This document shows positions 1 through 8,579 of a stretch of 62,776 nucleotides of DNA, in pieces. The number at the start of each line of letters is the position of its first letter. Position 1 is the stretch's first letter. The notes beneath the pieces are model-generated. The model was not told where the DNA came from. It worked only from the letters and a program-made list of their open reading frames with translations, and searched no databases. The stretch spans positions 1 through 62,776 of the forward strand of contig JBFXAN010000017.1 in the NCBI GenBank assembly GCA_050184225.1. Direction: 5' to 3'. The position numbers and the translations under genes are program-made. This stretch comes from JBFXAN01 sp050184225. GTDB taxonomy: Bacteria; Chloroflexota; Dehalococcoidia; CAUJGQ01.

Positions 1-31
1 CGAGATCCTTGGCTGACGCTCAGGATGACAT
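1..31. repeat. Family A palindromic repeat, right arm only (copy A1)
   Basis: The first 31 bases match the right arm of a palindrome that recurs complete at 2985, 5843, 34721 and 47908 (core GAGATCCTT...CTCAGGATGAC). The left arm lies outside the window. The copy follows the 3' end of the minus-strand gene that ends at 63. Confidence 0.75.
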
Positions 32-62
32 CGGCGCTGGGCGGCGCACGTGATGTTGTCCC

Positions 63-485
63 TCATTGGTGCCGGCCGTGACCTCGCCCTCGACCGCGCC
101 CACGGTCGTCCCCGTCATCATCGTCGCGATCGTCCCCACCCCGACGACCCGACCGGTCCTCGTCATCGCCGTCATCGTCGTCATCGTCGCGGTCCCGACA
201 ATCGTCGCTCGGTGAGGCAGAGGGATCGAGTGAAGCAGACGGCGCGGCGGTTGCCTCCGGAGACGCCGAAGGGGAAGCATCCGGGCAGGATGATGGGGAG
301 GCATCGGGTGAGGCCGAAGGCGACGCGTCGGGTGATGCAGATGGGGAGCTCGTCACCTGGGTAGCCGTCTCGCGGCGGTCATCACCCGGCTCCGCTTCGC
401 GTGCATCCGCCGCCGTCGCCACGAGGACGACGCCCATGGTGACGACGGTGATGGCCGCGAGCAGCATGCGTGACAGCATCGGCAT
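63..485 (-). CDS. Secreted low-complexity Ser/Pro/Asp-rich protein
   Basis: A 140-aa protein. The first ~28 residues form a signal peptide (basic Met-Leu-Ser-Arg start, hydrophobic core, Ala-Asp-Ala at the likely cleavage site). The mature part is low complexity: about 60 residues of repeated Ser-Pro-Asp-Ala-Ser units, then a run of Asp broken by Arg and Gly, then an Arg-Gly/His tail. There is no recognisable domain. The start at 485 is chosen because GGAGG lies 10 bases upstream and because it places the signal peptide at the N-terminus; the open frame runs further to 569. The repeat-rich DNA may vary in length between strains. A surface or matrix role is a guess; the call that it is a real secreted protein rests on the signal peptide and ribosome binding site. 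Confidence 0.6.
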   Translation of the reverse strand: MPMLSRMLLAAITVVTMGVVLVATAADAREAEPGDDRRETATQVTSSPSASPDASPSASPDASPSSCPDASPSASPEATAAPSASLDPSASPSDDCRDRDDDDDDGDDEDRSGRRGGDDRDDDDGDDRGRGRGRGHGRHQ

Positions 486-680
486 TGGTCTCCAACCTCC
501 GGCGGATCTCTGGGATACCGGTGCACACTGCCCATCGGAGCGGGCACCCACAGTCACTCTACGATGCACCTCGTCTGATGGATTGCTCGTACTACGACCA
601 ATTCTGTGCGCCGCGTTCGGTCAAATGACGGCGGGAGTATACTTGGCCGCACGAGCTACACGGATCGAGGAGGCAGAACG

Positions 681-2975
681 ATGACGGTCGGGACGGTTCG
701 CCCGGAGGATTGTTTCGCCCAGATCGATGGCGATCTGACGCTGGAGGGACCGCGCGCGCCGGTGCGGATCGTGCGCGACCGCTGGGGCATCCCCCACATC
801 GCGGCGGAGAGCGCGGCGGACGCCTTCTTCGCGCAGGGATACAGCATCGGCCAGGACCGATTGTTTCAGCTCGAACTGCGACGGCAGATGGCGCTCGGCC
901 AGGCAGCTGCCTTCCTCAACAAGGGGCTGCTCGCGACCGACCGGATCAACCGCAGGATCGGCTTCCTCCGGCACGCCGAACGCGAGTGGGAGGTCCAGTC
1001 TGACGAGTCGCGGATGATCCTCGAGGCGTACAGCGCCGGCATCAACGCCGCGATCGCGACACAGCCCAGGCCGTTTGAGTTCCACGTCCTCGACCACGAG
1101 ATGGCGCCGTGGTCGCCGGTCGACACGCTCGCGATCATGAAGATGGTCGCCGTCGGGCATCAGTGGGCGAGCCGGCTCCGCTATGCGAAGGTAGCGGCAG
1201 CGCTCGGCGTCGAGGCGCTGCTCAATCTGCTCCCGGATCACATCCCCGGTATGGCGCTGATCACGCCCTCCGGCGCGCGCTGGACCGAAGAGGCGCATCC
1301 CTTCGCCCACGCTGCCGATCTGCTGATCGAAGAACCGGAGGGGACGGTTGCGGCGGGGGGCGGCTCCAACTGCTGGGTGATCGGCGGCGCGCGCACGACC
1401 ACCGGCGCCCCGATCGTCTGCGGCGACCCCCATCTCAGCATCCGCATCCCGCCGGAGTGGCACGTCGTCCACATGACCTGTCCCGAATTCACCGTCGCCG
1501 GGCCATGTACGCCGGGGGCGCCGGGGCCGCTCTACTACGGTCATAACACCCGCGTCGCCTGGACGATGACGCACGCGCAGGGCGACCGCTGGGACTGTTA
1601 CCGGGAGCGGGTGCGGCAAGGGTCGAACGGACCAGAGGCGCGCTTCGTCGATCGGTGGGAACCGCTGATCCGCCACGCCGAGACGATCGACGTTCGCGGC
1701 GGCGAACCGACGGAGGAGACATGGTGGGAGAGCCGCCACGGTTTCATCGCGATGGGCGACCCGACGCGGGATGACGAGGTCGTCGCGGCGCAGTGGGGCC
1801 TGTACGAGCCGGGACACGATTTCGACGCGCTGCTACCCCTCTTCACGGCGACGACGGCGGAAGAGGCGCGGGCGGCGCTCCGCACCTACGACACGATCAG
1901 CGGCAACTTCTGTTTCGCCGACACACGGGGCGACATCGGCTACCAGTACACCGGGCGCATCCCGAAGCGGCCGGGCTGGCCGCTACCGGTCCCCGGTTGG
2001 GACGGCCGGTTTGAGTGGGACGGCGACGTGCCGAAGGAGGAGCTACCGACTGACGCGAACCCGGCCACCGGCTACATCGCCACGGCGAACAACAAGACGA
2101 CGACGGCAGACTATCCGCACTTCCTCGCCTTCGGCGGCTCGCCCTGGCGGGCGAACCGGCTCCGCGAGATCTTCGACGAGCGGCAGACCTTCGCGCCGGA
2201 TGATATGCCGGCGATCCAGGGCGACCTGCTGAGCACGCTCGCGCGGGAGTTGGTCACGCGGTATCTGACGGCGGGCGTTGCCGACGCCGACGCCCGCGCG
2301 ATGCAGGAGATGCTGCGCGGTTGGGACTTTGTTGTCGATGTGGAGAGCGCGGCGGCCGTGGTCTACATGGAGACGACGACCCTTCTCCTGGAGCGGACCG
2401 TGCTGCGCTACTACGGGCAGGTGACGGACAACGCGCACGCGCCGGAGGTGGACCGGCGCACCATCCTCGTCCGCGCGCTCCGCCGCGACGATCCACTGAT
2501 ACTGGTCGATGATCGATCGTGGGATGCGGCGATCGAGGCGTCGCTGGCCGGGGCAGCGCGGTCGCTGCGGGAGAAGCTGGGCGCGGATGCGGCGCGCTGG
2601 CGCTGGGGCGACTTCCACTGGATGACCTGGCGGCACAATCTCGGCCGCAACCCGGAGCTGGCGGCGGTACTCAACCTGCCGGATACGCCGGTCGGCGGCG
2701 ACGGCGCGACGCTCTGGGCGACGCAGGCGCGCTTCGGCCGTGGCTCCGATCACGGCGTGTCGTATCGCCAGATCTTCGACATGACCGACCTCAACGCCGC
2801 CCGGATCGTAATCCCGCCGGGCAACTCCGGCCGGCCCGGCTCGCCGCACTACGGCGACAATGTCCTGCGCTGGCTGGCGCTCGAGTATCATCCGCTCTTC
2901 ATCGACTGGACCGACATCGAGCGCAACGCCGAGGCGGAGCTACGCCTTCAACCGCGGGCCGAGGAGCATGTATGA
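681..2975 (+). CDS. Penicillin acylase family amidohydrolase (Ntn hydrolase)
   Basis: A 764-aa protein of normal length for the family, whose members hydrolyse amide bonds of penicillins, acyl-homoserine lactones or other N-acyl compounds. The precursor is cut autocatalytically so that a Ser becomes the N-terminal nucleophile of the beta chain. Here the motif GGGSNCWVIGG puts that Ser at residue 229, and a later TANNKTT supplies the expected Asn near residue 470. The N-terminal RDRWGIPHI block is also typical. There is no signal peptide, so the enzyme is probably cytoplasmic, unlike many periplasmic acylases. The start at 681 has AGGAGG 7 bases upstream; the frame is open to 606. It is transcribed alone, ending just before a family A repeat. 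The substrate is unknown. Confidence 0.9.
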   Translation: MTVGTVRPEDCFAQIDGDLTLEGPRAPVRIVRDRWGIPHIAAESAADAFFAQGYSIGQDRLFQLELRRQMALGQAAAFLNKGLLATDRINRRIGFLRHAEREWEVQSDESRMILEAYSAGINAAIATQPRPFEFHVLDHEMAPWSPVDTLAIMKMVAVGHQWASRLRYAKVAAALGVEALLNLLPDHIPGMALITPSGARWTEEAHPFAHAADLLIEEPEGTVAAGGGSNCWVIGGARTTTGAPIVCGDPHLSIRIPPEWHVVHMTCPEFTVAGPCTPGAPGPLYYGHNTRVAWTMTHAQGDRWDCYRERVRQGSNGPEARFVDRWEPLIRHAETIDVRGGEPTEETWWESRHGFIAMGDPTRDDEVVAAQWGLYEPGHDFDALLPLFTATTAEEARAALRTYDTISGNFCFADTRGDIGYQYTGRIPKRPGWPLPVPGWDGRFEWDGDVPKEELPTDANPATGYIATANNKTTTADYPHFLAFGGSPWRANRLREIFDERQTFAPDDMPAIQGDLLSTLARELVTRYLTAGVADADARAMQEMLRGWDFVVDVESAAAVVYMETTTLLLERTVLRYYGQVTDNAHAPEVDRRTILVRALRRDDPLILVDDRSWDAAIEASLAGAARSLREKLGADAARWRWGDFHWMTWRHNLGRNPELAAVLNLPDTPVGGDGATLWATQARFGRGSDHGVSYRQIFDMTDLNAARIVIPPGNSGRPGSPHYGDNVLRWLALEYHPLFIDWTDIERNAEAELRLQPRAEEHV

Positions 2976-2984
2976 ACGAGTGAT

Positions 2985-3058
2985 GTCATCCTGAGCGCCG
3001 GCGAAGGATCTCGCGGTGAGGCTTGCGCCGAGATCCTTCGCTGGTGCTCAGGATGACA
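2985..3058. repeat. Family A palindromic repeat (copy A2)
   Basis: A near-perfect inverted repeat: GTCATCCTGAGCG on the left and CGCT...CTCAGGATGAC on the right with AAGGATCTCG/CGAGATCCTT inside. It sits between the acylase stop and the next gene's start and could fold as a long hairpin in the transcript. Confidence 0.85.
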
Positions 3059-3123
3059 AGGTGCGTCGCAACTCTCGGCGGAATGCCGGCTCGATAGCAG
3101 GGTCGAAGAGACAGGAGACAAGC

Positions 3124-4077
3124 ATGACGGCGACCATTGGCAGCGAGCAATTCACCTACGAAGCGCGGACGGACTGGCACCATCTGCCGGACGGCATGAC
3201 GCTCCACGAGACGCCCGGCGTCGCGGTCGATGCCGCGGATAACATCTATGCGTTGACCCGCAACACGGCGAATCCGGTGCTGGTCTTCGATCGCGATGGG
3301 AACTTCCTGCGCACCTTCGGGCAAAGAATCTTCAGCGACCGAACGCACGCGATCGCGATCGGTCCGGACGGCATGGTGTACTGCACGGACGACGGCACCC
3401 ACACGATCACCAAGTTCACGCCGGAGGGCGAGCTGCTCTTGACGATCGGCACGCCGGGCAGACCGGCGCCGCGCTGGAGCGGTGAGCCATTCTGCCGGCC
3501 GACCCAAGCGGCGATCTCCCGGCACACGGGCCACATCTTCATCAGCGACGGCTACGCCAACGCGCGGGTGCACAAGTTCGCACCGGACGGGACACACGTC
3601 CTGTCGTGGGGTGAACCGGGCATCGACGCCGGCCAGTTCATGGTGCCGCACAACATCGCGATCGACGCGGAGGACCGGCTCTACGTCGCCGACCGGGAGG
3701 CGCACCGTGTCCAGGTATTCGACGCGGACGGCAACTTCCTCGCGATGTGGAACAACGTGCATCGGCCCTGCGGGCTGACGGTCGGACCGGATGGCAACAT
3801 CTACATCGGCGAGCTGAACGGCGTCGGTCTGGTGCAGGATTGTCCCGGCTACGGCCACCGGATCAGCATCTATCAGCCGGATGGCACCTTGCTCGCCCGC
3901 TACGGCGATCCGGAGGAGGGCGAGCAACCGGGACAGTTCATCGCGCCGCACGGCATCGCCGTCGATTCGCACGGCGACGTGTACGTGGGCGAGGTTTCGT
4001 TCACGATCCGCGGCCGAAGTCTCGACCCGCCGCGCGAGATGAAGAGTCTCTCAAAGCTGCGTCGCGTTTCGGCGTGA
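3124..4077 (+). CDS. NHL/SMP-30-like six-bladed beta-propeller protein
   Basis: A 317-aa protein made of about six ~45-residue repeats, each with a hydrophobic strand, an Asp/Gly-rich turn and an [IV]Y[IV] strand (GVAVDAADNIYAL, AIAIGPDGMVYCT, NIAIDAEDRLYVAD, GLTVGPDGNIYIGE, GIAVDSHGDVYVGE). This is the NHL/SGL propeller pattern, found in gluconolactonase-like hydrolases, in peptidyl-alpha-hydroxyglycine lyase-like proteins and in non-enzymatic binding proteins. There is no signal peptide. The start at 3124 has AGGAGA upstream and follows the family A repeat. A 10-bp hairpin at 4106-4134 may end the transcript. The function cannot be fixed beyond the fold. Confidence 0.75.
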   Translation: MTATIGSEQFTYEARTDWHHLPDGMTLHETPGVAVDAADNIYALTRNTANPVLVFDRDGNFLRTFGQRIFSDRTHAIAIGPDGMVYCTDDGTHTITKFTPEGELLLTIGTPGRPAPRWSGEPFCRPTQAAISRHTGHIFISDGYANARVHKFAPDGTHVLSWGEPGIDAGQFMVPHNIAIDAEDRLYVADREAHRVQVFDADGNFLAMWNNVHRPCGLTVGPDGNIYIGELNGVGLVQDCPGYGHRISIYQPDGTLLARYGDPEEGEQPGQFIAPHGIAVDSHGDVYVGEVSFTIRGRSLDPPREMKSLSKLRRVSA

Positions 4078-4105
4078 CGGCAACGGGGTCGAGCGTGGTC
4101 CTCAC

Positions 4106-4134
4106 AGCGGCGGCAGAGCGATCTTGCCGCCGCT
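4106..4134 (+). terminator. Hairpin after the beta-propeller gene
   Basis: Perfect 10-bp arms (AGCGGCGGCA / TGCCGCCGCT) with a 9-base loop, 28 bases after the stop codon. No T-run follows, so it may only be an RNA-stabilising hairpin. The rest of 4135-4350 shows no supported feature. Confidence 0.35.
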
Positions 4135-4350
4135 TCGGATTATCGGGATGCGCTCATGGCGCTTGGCAGTCAGAACGCTTCGCTTCAATTCGGGCCGGCC
4201 ATTGGCTTGTCGCGGGGACCGTCAGGTATCCTGCGGACGGCAGGAGTCAGACACGTACTCCGGTCAGCATGTCATGTCGTGCTGGGCCATGCTTGACCCG
4301 GAGTGAACGGCCGCGTCGGGCCGGTACGAGTCACGTGAGCGAGGAGATAG

Positions 4351-4761
4351 ATGAACGAGGCAGAGCAACAGCGGTTCGAGGCGGGGCTGCAAACGCGGCG
4401 GGAGGTGCTCGGCGCGGCGTACGTTGACCAATCGCTGGCGAACGCGGACGAGTTCACGCAACCGTTCCAGGAGTTCGTGACCATGCATGCCTGGAACGAC
4501 ATCTGGAACCGGCCGGGCCTCGACCGCAAGACACGGAGCATCATCAACCTGGCAATGCTGGCGGCACTCGGTCGCGGCCAGGAACTGGTGCTGCACACGC
4601 GCGGCGCGCTCGCCAATGGCGTCACGCCGGAAGAGATCCGCGAGGTCTTCATCCAGGTGGCGGGCTATGCCGGTTTCCCGGCGGGAGTCGAGGCGTTCCG
4701 CACGGCGCAGCCGATCATCGCCGAGCACCGTCGCGGCCCAAAAGGAGACGCGGGGAGTTAA
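4351..4761 (+). CDS. Carboxymuconolactone decarboxylase family protein
   Basis: A 136-aa all-helical protein of the PcaC/CMD family. The block GRGQELVLHTRGALANGV followed by TPEEIREVFIQVAGYAG is the family core, carrying the Glu...His pair used in protocatechuate-pathway decarboxylation. Several CMD proteins act instead as AhpD-like peroxidases, but the CxxC pair needed for that is absent. No other beta-ketoadipate gene is nearby, so the true substrate is open. GAGGAGA precedes the ATG. It leads a likely operon with the esterase at 4864, separated by a family E inverted repeat. Confidence 0.85.
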   Translation: MNEAEQQRFEAGLQTRREVLGAAYVDQSLANADEFTQPFQEFVTMHAWNDIWNRPGLDRKTRSIINLAMLAALGRGQELVLHTRGALANGVTPEEIREVFIQVAGYAGFPAGVEAFRTAQPIIAEHRRGPKGDAGS

Positions 4762-4762
4762 C

Positions 4763-4812
4763 CACCACAGCGCCACGGCACCAAGCCAATGTGTAACTTG
4801 GTGCCATGGTGG
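4763..4812. repeat. Family E inverted repeat (copy E1)
   Basis: Arms CCACCAC...GGCACCAAG and CTTGGTGCCATGGTGG flank a short spacer. A longer relative built from CACCAAGA units lies at 54520-54583. Confidence 0.6.
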
Positions 4813-4863
4813 CGAGCTATTCGAGACAAGGACGACGAACTTTCAACAGAGGAGGATCAATCG

Positions 4864-5808
4864 ATGGCGCTCGATCCACAGGTCCAGGCTGTGCTGGACC
4901 AGATGGCGACCCTGGGACTACCGGCGTTCAACACGCTGTCGCCGGAGCAGGCCCGGCGACAAATGGAGATGACTCGTGCGGCGGCGCCTCCCGGCGATCC
5001 GGTGCATCAGGTCGAGGACCGCACTATTCCCGGTCCCGGCGGCGAGATCCCCGTCCGCATCTACCGTCCCGAAGGTGATGGACCGCTGCCCGCGCTGGTG
5101 TACTTCCACGGTGGTGGTTGGGTGATCGGCAACATCGAAACCCACGATGCCACCTGCCGGTCGCTGACGAACGGGGCGCAGTGTGTCGTCATCTCGGTCG
5201 ACTATCGCCTCGCGCCGGAGCACAAGTTCCCCGCCGCGGCCGACGATTCCTATGCCGCGACCAAGTGGGTTGTCGATCATGCCGCCGAGTTGAGCATCGA
5301 TCCGGCCCGGATTGCGGTTGGTGGCGACAGCGCCGGTGGCAATCTGGCCGCTGTCGTCGCGCTGATGGCGAAGGAGCAGGGCGGCCCCGCGCTCGTCTAC
5401 CAGGCGCTGATCTATCCGGTCACCGACTACGGCTATGAGACGGCTTCGTACAAGGAGAATGCGGAGGGATACCTCCTCTCGAAGGACTCGATGGTCTGGT
5501 TCTGGGATCACTACCTCAGTTCTCCGGCCGATGGGAAGAATCCACACGCATCGCCACTGCAAGCGAAGGACCTGAACGGGCTGCCGCCGGCGCTGGTGAT
5601 CACGGCCGGGTATGACCCCCTGCGGGATGAGGGCGCGGCCTATGCCGAGCGGCTGAAGCAGGCGGGGGTGCCGGTGGTCTACACGCTCTATCCCGGCATG
5701 ATCCACGGCTTCTTCGGGATGGGCGCCGTGCTCGACAAGGCGAAGGAGGCGGTGGGCGAGGTCTGCGGCGCACTCCGTTCTGCCTTCGCGGTGCGGACAC
5801 CCGCATAG
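4864..5808 (+). CDS. HSL-family alpha/beta hydrolase (esterase/lipase)
   Basis: A 314-aa enzyme of the hormone-sensitive-lipase (alpha/beta hydrolase fold-3, bacterial family IV) type. The oxyanion motif HGGGW starts at His82, the nucleophile is Ser156 in GDSAGG, and the triad is completed by Asp251 (GYDPLRDEG) and His281 (MIHGFF). All catalytic residues are present. Members hydrolyse short-chain acyl esters in the cytoplasm. The start at 4864 follows AGGAGG; the frame is open upstream to 4789, which would run back into the family E repeat and is unlikely. A family A repeat follows the stop. Confidence 0.93.
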   Translation: MALDPQVQAVLDQMATLGLPAFNTLSPEQARRQMEMTRAAAPPGDPVHQVEDRTIPGPGGEIPVRIYRPEGDGPLPALVYFHGGGWVIGNIETHDATCRSLTNGAQCVVISVDYRLAPEHKFPAAADDSYAATKWVVDHAAELSIDPARIAVGGDSAGGNLAAVVALMAKEQGGPALVYQALIYPVTDYGYETASYKENAEGYLLSKDSMVWFWDHYLSSPADGKNPHASPLQAKDLNGLPPALVITAGYDPLRDEGAAYAERLKQAGVPVVYTLYPGMIHGFFGMGAVLDKAKEAVGEVCGALRSAFAVRTPA

Positions 5809-5842
5809 ACCGACCCGCCCGCGAGCGTCAACGCGCCATCTA

Positions 5843-5919
5843 TGTCATCCTGAGCGACAGCGAAGGATCTCGGTCGTCCAACTGAGGTCGAGATCTTTCA
5901 CTGTCGCTCAGGATGACAT
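5843..5919. repeat. Family A palindromic repeat (copy A3)
   Basis: Complete palindrome: TGTCATCCTGAGCGACAGCG on the left, CGCTCAGGATGACA on the right, with GAAGGATCTCGG/CGAGATCTTTC inner arms. It lies between the esterase and the thiolase-fold gene. Confidence 0.85.
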
Positions 5920-5963
5920 GCATATTCTGATCCCGATCCCACACGCATGGACCACAGGAGGCC

Positions 5964-7142
5964 ATGACGGCTATGGAAGACCTCACGATCAAGGATAAGG
6001 TCGCGATCGTCGGCATCGGCGAGACGGACTACTACAAGCGCGGCGGCGCGCCCGTGAGCGAGTTTCAGCTGACGCTCGACGCGATCTTGAAGGCGGTCGA
6101 CGATGCCGGTCTGGATGTCAGCCAGATCGACGGCTTCGCCTCCTATAGCAACGACCGCAACGACCCCAACCGTCTGGCGACGGCGCTCGGCGTGCCGGAG
6201 TTGAGCTTCTCGAACATGTTCTGGGGCGGCGGCGGCGGCGGTGGATCGGGAGCGGTCGGCAACGCGGCGGCGGCGATCGTCGCCGGATACTCGAAGTACG
6301 TCGTCGTCTACCGCGGCCTCGCACAGGGCCAGTTCGGGCGGTTCGGCCAAGGCTCGCAGGCACCGGCCGTCGCCTATCCCGGCTCGTACACCGTCCCCTA
6401 CGGCCTGATGTCGCCGGCGCAGTCCTTCGCGATGCGGGTGCGGCGCTTCATGCACGATCACCACGTCAGCCAGGACCCGCTGGCAGCGATCGCGCTCGCT
6501 TCCTATCACCATGCCCAGTCCAACCCGCGCGCCGTGATGTACGGCCGGCCGCTGTCTCGCGAGGACTACGACAACTCCCGCTGGATCGTCGAGCCGTTCC
6601 ACCTGTTCGACTGCTGTCAGGAGAACGACGGCGGCGCCGCCGTGATCCTCACCTCGGCCGAGCGGGCGCGCGACCTCAAGCAGAAGCCCGCCTACCTGCT
6701 CGCGGCGGCACAGGGGTCCGACCTGCGCCAGGGCGCGCCCGCGCACAACGCACCGGACTACGCCACCTCGAACTTCAAGACGCTCGTGCCCCGTCTCTAT
6801 GGCATGGCCGGCATCGAACCGAAGGATGTCGATGTCGCCCAGGTCTACGAGAACTTCACCGGCGGCGTGCTGATGAGCATCGTCGAGCACGGTTTCTGCG
6901 CGCCGGAGGAGTCGGACGAGTTCTGCACCTTCGAGAACCTGACCGCGCCGAACGGCAGGCTGCCGATCAACACCAGCGGCGGCAACCTCGCCGAGTGCTA
7001 CATGCACGGCCTGGAACTGATCACCGAGGCGGTGCGACAGGTGCGTGGCACGAGCACCGCCCAGGTACCGGATGCGAAGATCTCGATGGTCGTCTCCGGC
7101 CCAATGGTGCAGCCGGTGAGCAATCTGATTCTGCGGGGCTAG
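5964..7142 (+). CDS. SCP2/lipid-transfer-type thiolase-fold protein lacking the nucleophilic Cys
   Basis: A 392-aa thiolase-fold protein, alignable over its whole length with the paralogue at 13548. True thiolases use a Cys nucleophile in the N-terminal half; the paralogue has it (MDCSGGGSS, Cys79), but here the aligned residue is Trp87 in MFWGGGGGGG. The GHP catalytic His is replaced by Tyr346 (ECYMHG). Ltp2-type proteins of steroid side-chain degradation are thiolase-fold retro-aldolases that work with a DUF35 protein and use Tyr rather than the Cys/His set; the DUF35 gene 10 bases downstream fits that model. I infer an aldolase or other non-thiolytic C-C lyase. The ATG at 5964 follows AGGAGG. 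Confidence 0.85.
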   Translation: MTAMEDLTIKDKVAIVGIGETDYYKRGGAPVSEFQLTLDAILKAVDDAGLDVSQIDGFASYSNDRNDPNRLATALGVPELSFSNMFWGGGGGGGSGAVGNAAAAIVAGYSKYVVVYRGLAQGQFGRFGQGSQAPAVAYPGSYTVPYGLMSPAQSFAMRVRRFMHDHHVSQDPLAAIALASYHHAQSNPRAVMYGRPLSREDYDNSRWIVEPFHLFDCCQENDGGAAVILTSAERARDLKQKPAYLLAAAQGSDLRQGAPAHNAPDYATSNFKTLVPRLYGMAGIEPKDVDVAQVYENFTGGVLMSIVEHGFCAPEESDEFCTFENLTAPNGRLPINTSGGNLAECYMHGLELITEAVRQVRGTSTAQVPDAKISMVVSGPMVQPVSNLILRG

Positions 7143-7152
7143 GAGCAACGTG

Positions 7153-7608
7153 ATGACAACCGAGACACGAACCGCATACCTACCGACCGGGCTGCCCGCG
7201 CCGCGGCCCTCGATCGACGGATTGGACACGGAGTACTGGGAGGCGGCCAAACGCCACGATCTGGTGGTGCAACGCTGCAACCAGTGCAACACCTTTCAGT
7301 TCGGGCCGGAGTGGATCTGTCACGCCTGCCGCTCGTTTGACCTTGGCTGGCACCGCGTCTCCGGACGCGGGCGTATCTACAGCTGGGAGCGCGTCTGGCA
7401 TCCGGTGCATCCCGCGCTGGCGAGCGGCTGCCCCTACCTCGTCGTGCTGGTCGAGCTGCCGGAAGCGGGCAATGTGCGGATGGTCGGCAACCTGCTCGGC
7501 GACCCGCTGCAAGAGATTGTGATCGGCGGCGAGGTCGAGGCCGTCTTCGAGGACCACCCGGCCGAAGGCTATACGCTCGTGCAGTGGCAGACGGTCGCGG
7601 AGTCGTAA
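7153..7608 (+). CDS. DUF35 OB-fold/zinc-ribbon partner of the thiolase-fold protein
   Basis: A 151-aa protein with an N-terminal helix, a rubredoxin-like zinc ribbon (CNQC ... CHAC, residues ~40-57) and a C-terminal OB fold (SGRGRIYSWERV onward). DUF35 proteins bind acyl-CoA and form obligate complexes with SCP2-type thiolases or aldolases. It begins 10 bases after its presumed partner and ends 2 bases before the next gene. A GTG at 7150 abuts the ATG at 7153; AGGAG sits 8-9 bases upstream of the ATG. Complex formation is inferred from family knowledge. Confidence 0.9.
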   Translation: MTTETRTAYLPTGLPAPRPSIDGLDTEYWEAAKRHDLVVQRCNQCNTFQFGPEWICHACRSFDLGWHRVSGRGRIYSWERVWHPVHPALASGCPYLVVLVELPEAGNVRMVGNLLGDPLQEIVIGGEVEAVFEDHPAEGYTLVQWQTVAES

Positions 7609-7610
7609 CG

Positions 7611-8477
7611 ATGGCGATCGAGGACGGCTATTGCGATGTCAACGGCGCCCGCTTGCATTACCTGCGGGCGGGTACGGGACCACGGGCGATCGTCCTCTCC
7701 CACGGCAACAGCCACTGCGGCGGCGTCTGGGCGCCGCTGGTCGAGGCGTTGGCCGGCGATCAGTTCACCGTCGTCGCGCTCGATCTGCGCGGTCACGGTT
7801 GGTCGGAGAAGACGGAGGAAGGATATAGCTGGGCCGGCCTCCGCGACGACCTGGTGGGCGTGGTGCGGGCGTTGGACTTTCAGGATGTGTTCTACGTCGG
7901 TCACTCGCGTGGCGGCGGGGTGTCGCTGCTCGCCGCCGCGGCGACGCCGGATATCACCCGTGGCGTGGTCGTCTACGAGCCGACCGTGCCCGTCCAGCCG
8001 GGGCCGTCGGGCGAACCGGCGCCGGTAACGCCGCCGGCCCGTGCCGCCGAGATGGCCGATCGGGCGCTGCGCCGTCGCGAGGTCTTCCCCAGCCGGGATG
8101 AGCTGATGACGTACTATCGCAGCCGCGACGGCTTCCGCGAGTGGCGCGACGATTACTTTCAGTCCTTCATCGAGTACGGCAGCAGCGCGCGTGAGGACGG
8201 TGCCGTCGAGCTGTGCATGCCGCCGCGCTCCGCCGCAAAGCTGTTCGAGGCGACCTACGGCTTTGATGCGTGGCGCGACACCTCCTGCCCCGACCTGCCG
8301 GTGCTCGTCCTCTTCGGCGGGCGCAGCGGCCGGGTCGTCGACGGCCGCGATCCCGCGGCCGGCATCCGCACGATGTTCCCGCGGTGCGAGTCGCGGATCA
8401 TCGCCGGCGCGACCCACACCGGCCCGATGGAGCAACCGGAACTCTTCGAGCAGATCGTCCGCGAACGCATTGCCTGA
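7611..8477 (+). CDS. Alpha/beta hydrolase
   Basis: A 288-aa alpha/beta hydrolase with nucleophile Ser99 in GHSRGG, an oxyanion segment LSHGNSHCG and catalytic His269 in GATHTGPM. Similar proteins include haloperoxidase-like, epoxide-hydrolase-like and C-C bond hydrolases; the residues seen do not separate these. The ATG is 2 bases after the DUF35 stop with no clear ribosome binding site, so translation is probably coupled to the upstream pair. That makes a thiolase-fold, DUF35, hydrolase operon. A family B palindrome follows, probably marking the operon end. Confidence 0.85.
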   Translation: MAIEDGYCDVNGARLHYLRAGTGPRAIVLSHGNSHCGGVWAPLVEALAGDQFTVVALDLRGHGWSEKTEEGYSWAGLRDDLVGVVRALDFQDVFYVGHSRGGGVSLLAAAATPDITRGVVVYEPTVPVQPGPSGEPAPVTPPARAAEMADRALRRREVFPSRDELMTYYRSRDGFREWRDDYFQSFIEYGSSAREDGAVELCMPPRSAAKLFEATYGFDAWRDTSCPDLPVLVLFGGRSGRVVDGRDPAAGIRTMFPRCESRIIAGATHTGPMEQPELFEQIVRERIA

Positions 8478-8489
8478 CCGCAGAAGACC

Positions 8490-8578
8490 GGCCGCCCCCT
8501 GGGAGCGCGGGCATCCTTGCCCGCACGGTCGCTGGAATCGAATGCGGGCAAGGATGCCCGCGCTCCTAGGGGGCGGCC
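8490..8578. repeat. Family B palindromic repeat (copy B1)
   Basis: An almost perfect 89-base palindrome with arms GGCCGCCCCCTGGGAGCGCG and GCTCCTAGGGGGCGGCC and inner arms GGCATCCTTGCCCGC/GCGGGCAAGGATGCC. It lies between convergent genes, so it may end transcription from both sides. Related copies are at 24321 and 26931. Confidence 0.88.
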
Positions 8579-8579
8579 G

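Noticed and set aside
621..1817. 398-codon minus-strand frame opposite the acylase
   Set aside because: High-GC shadow; the plus strand has a complete Ntn-hydrolase gene.
3747..4427. 226-codon plus-strand frame across the propeller end
   Set aside because: Arg/Ala-rich shadow of the NHL gene in high-GC DNA, continuing into the next gene in another frame.
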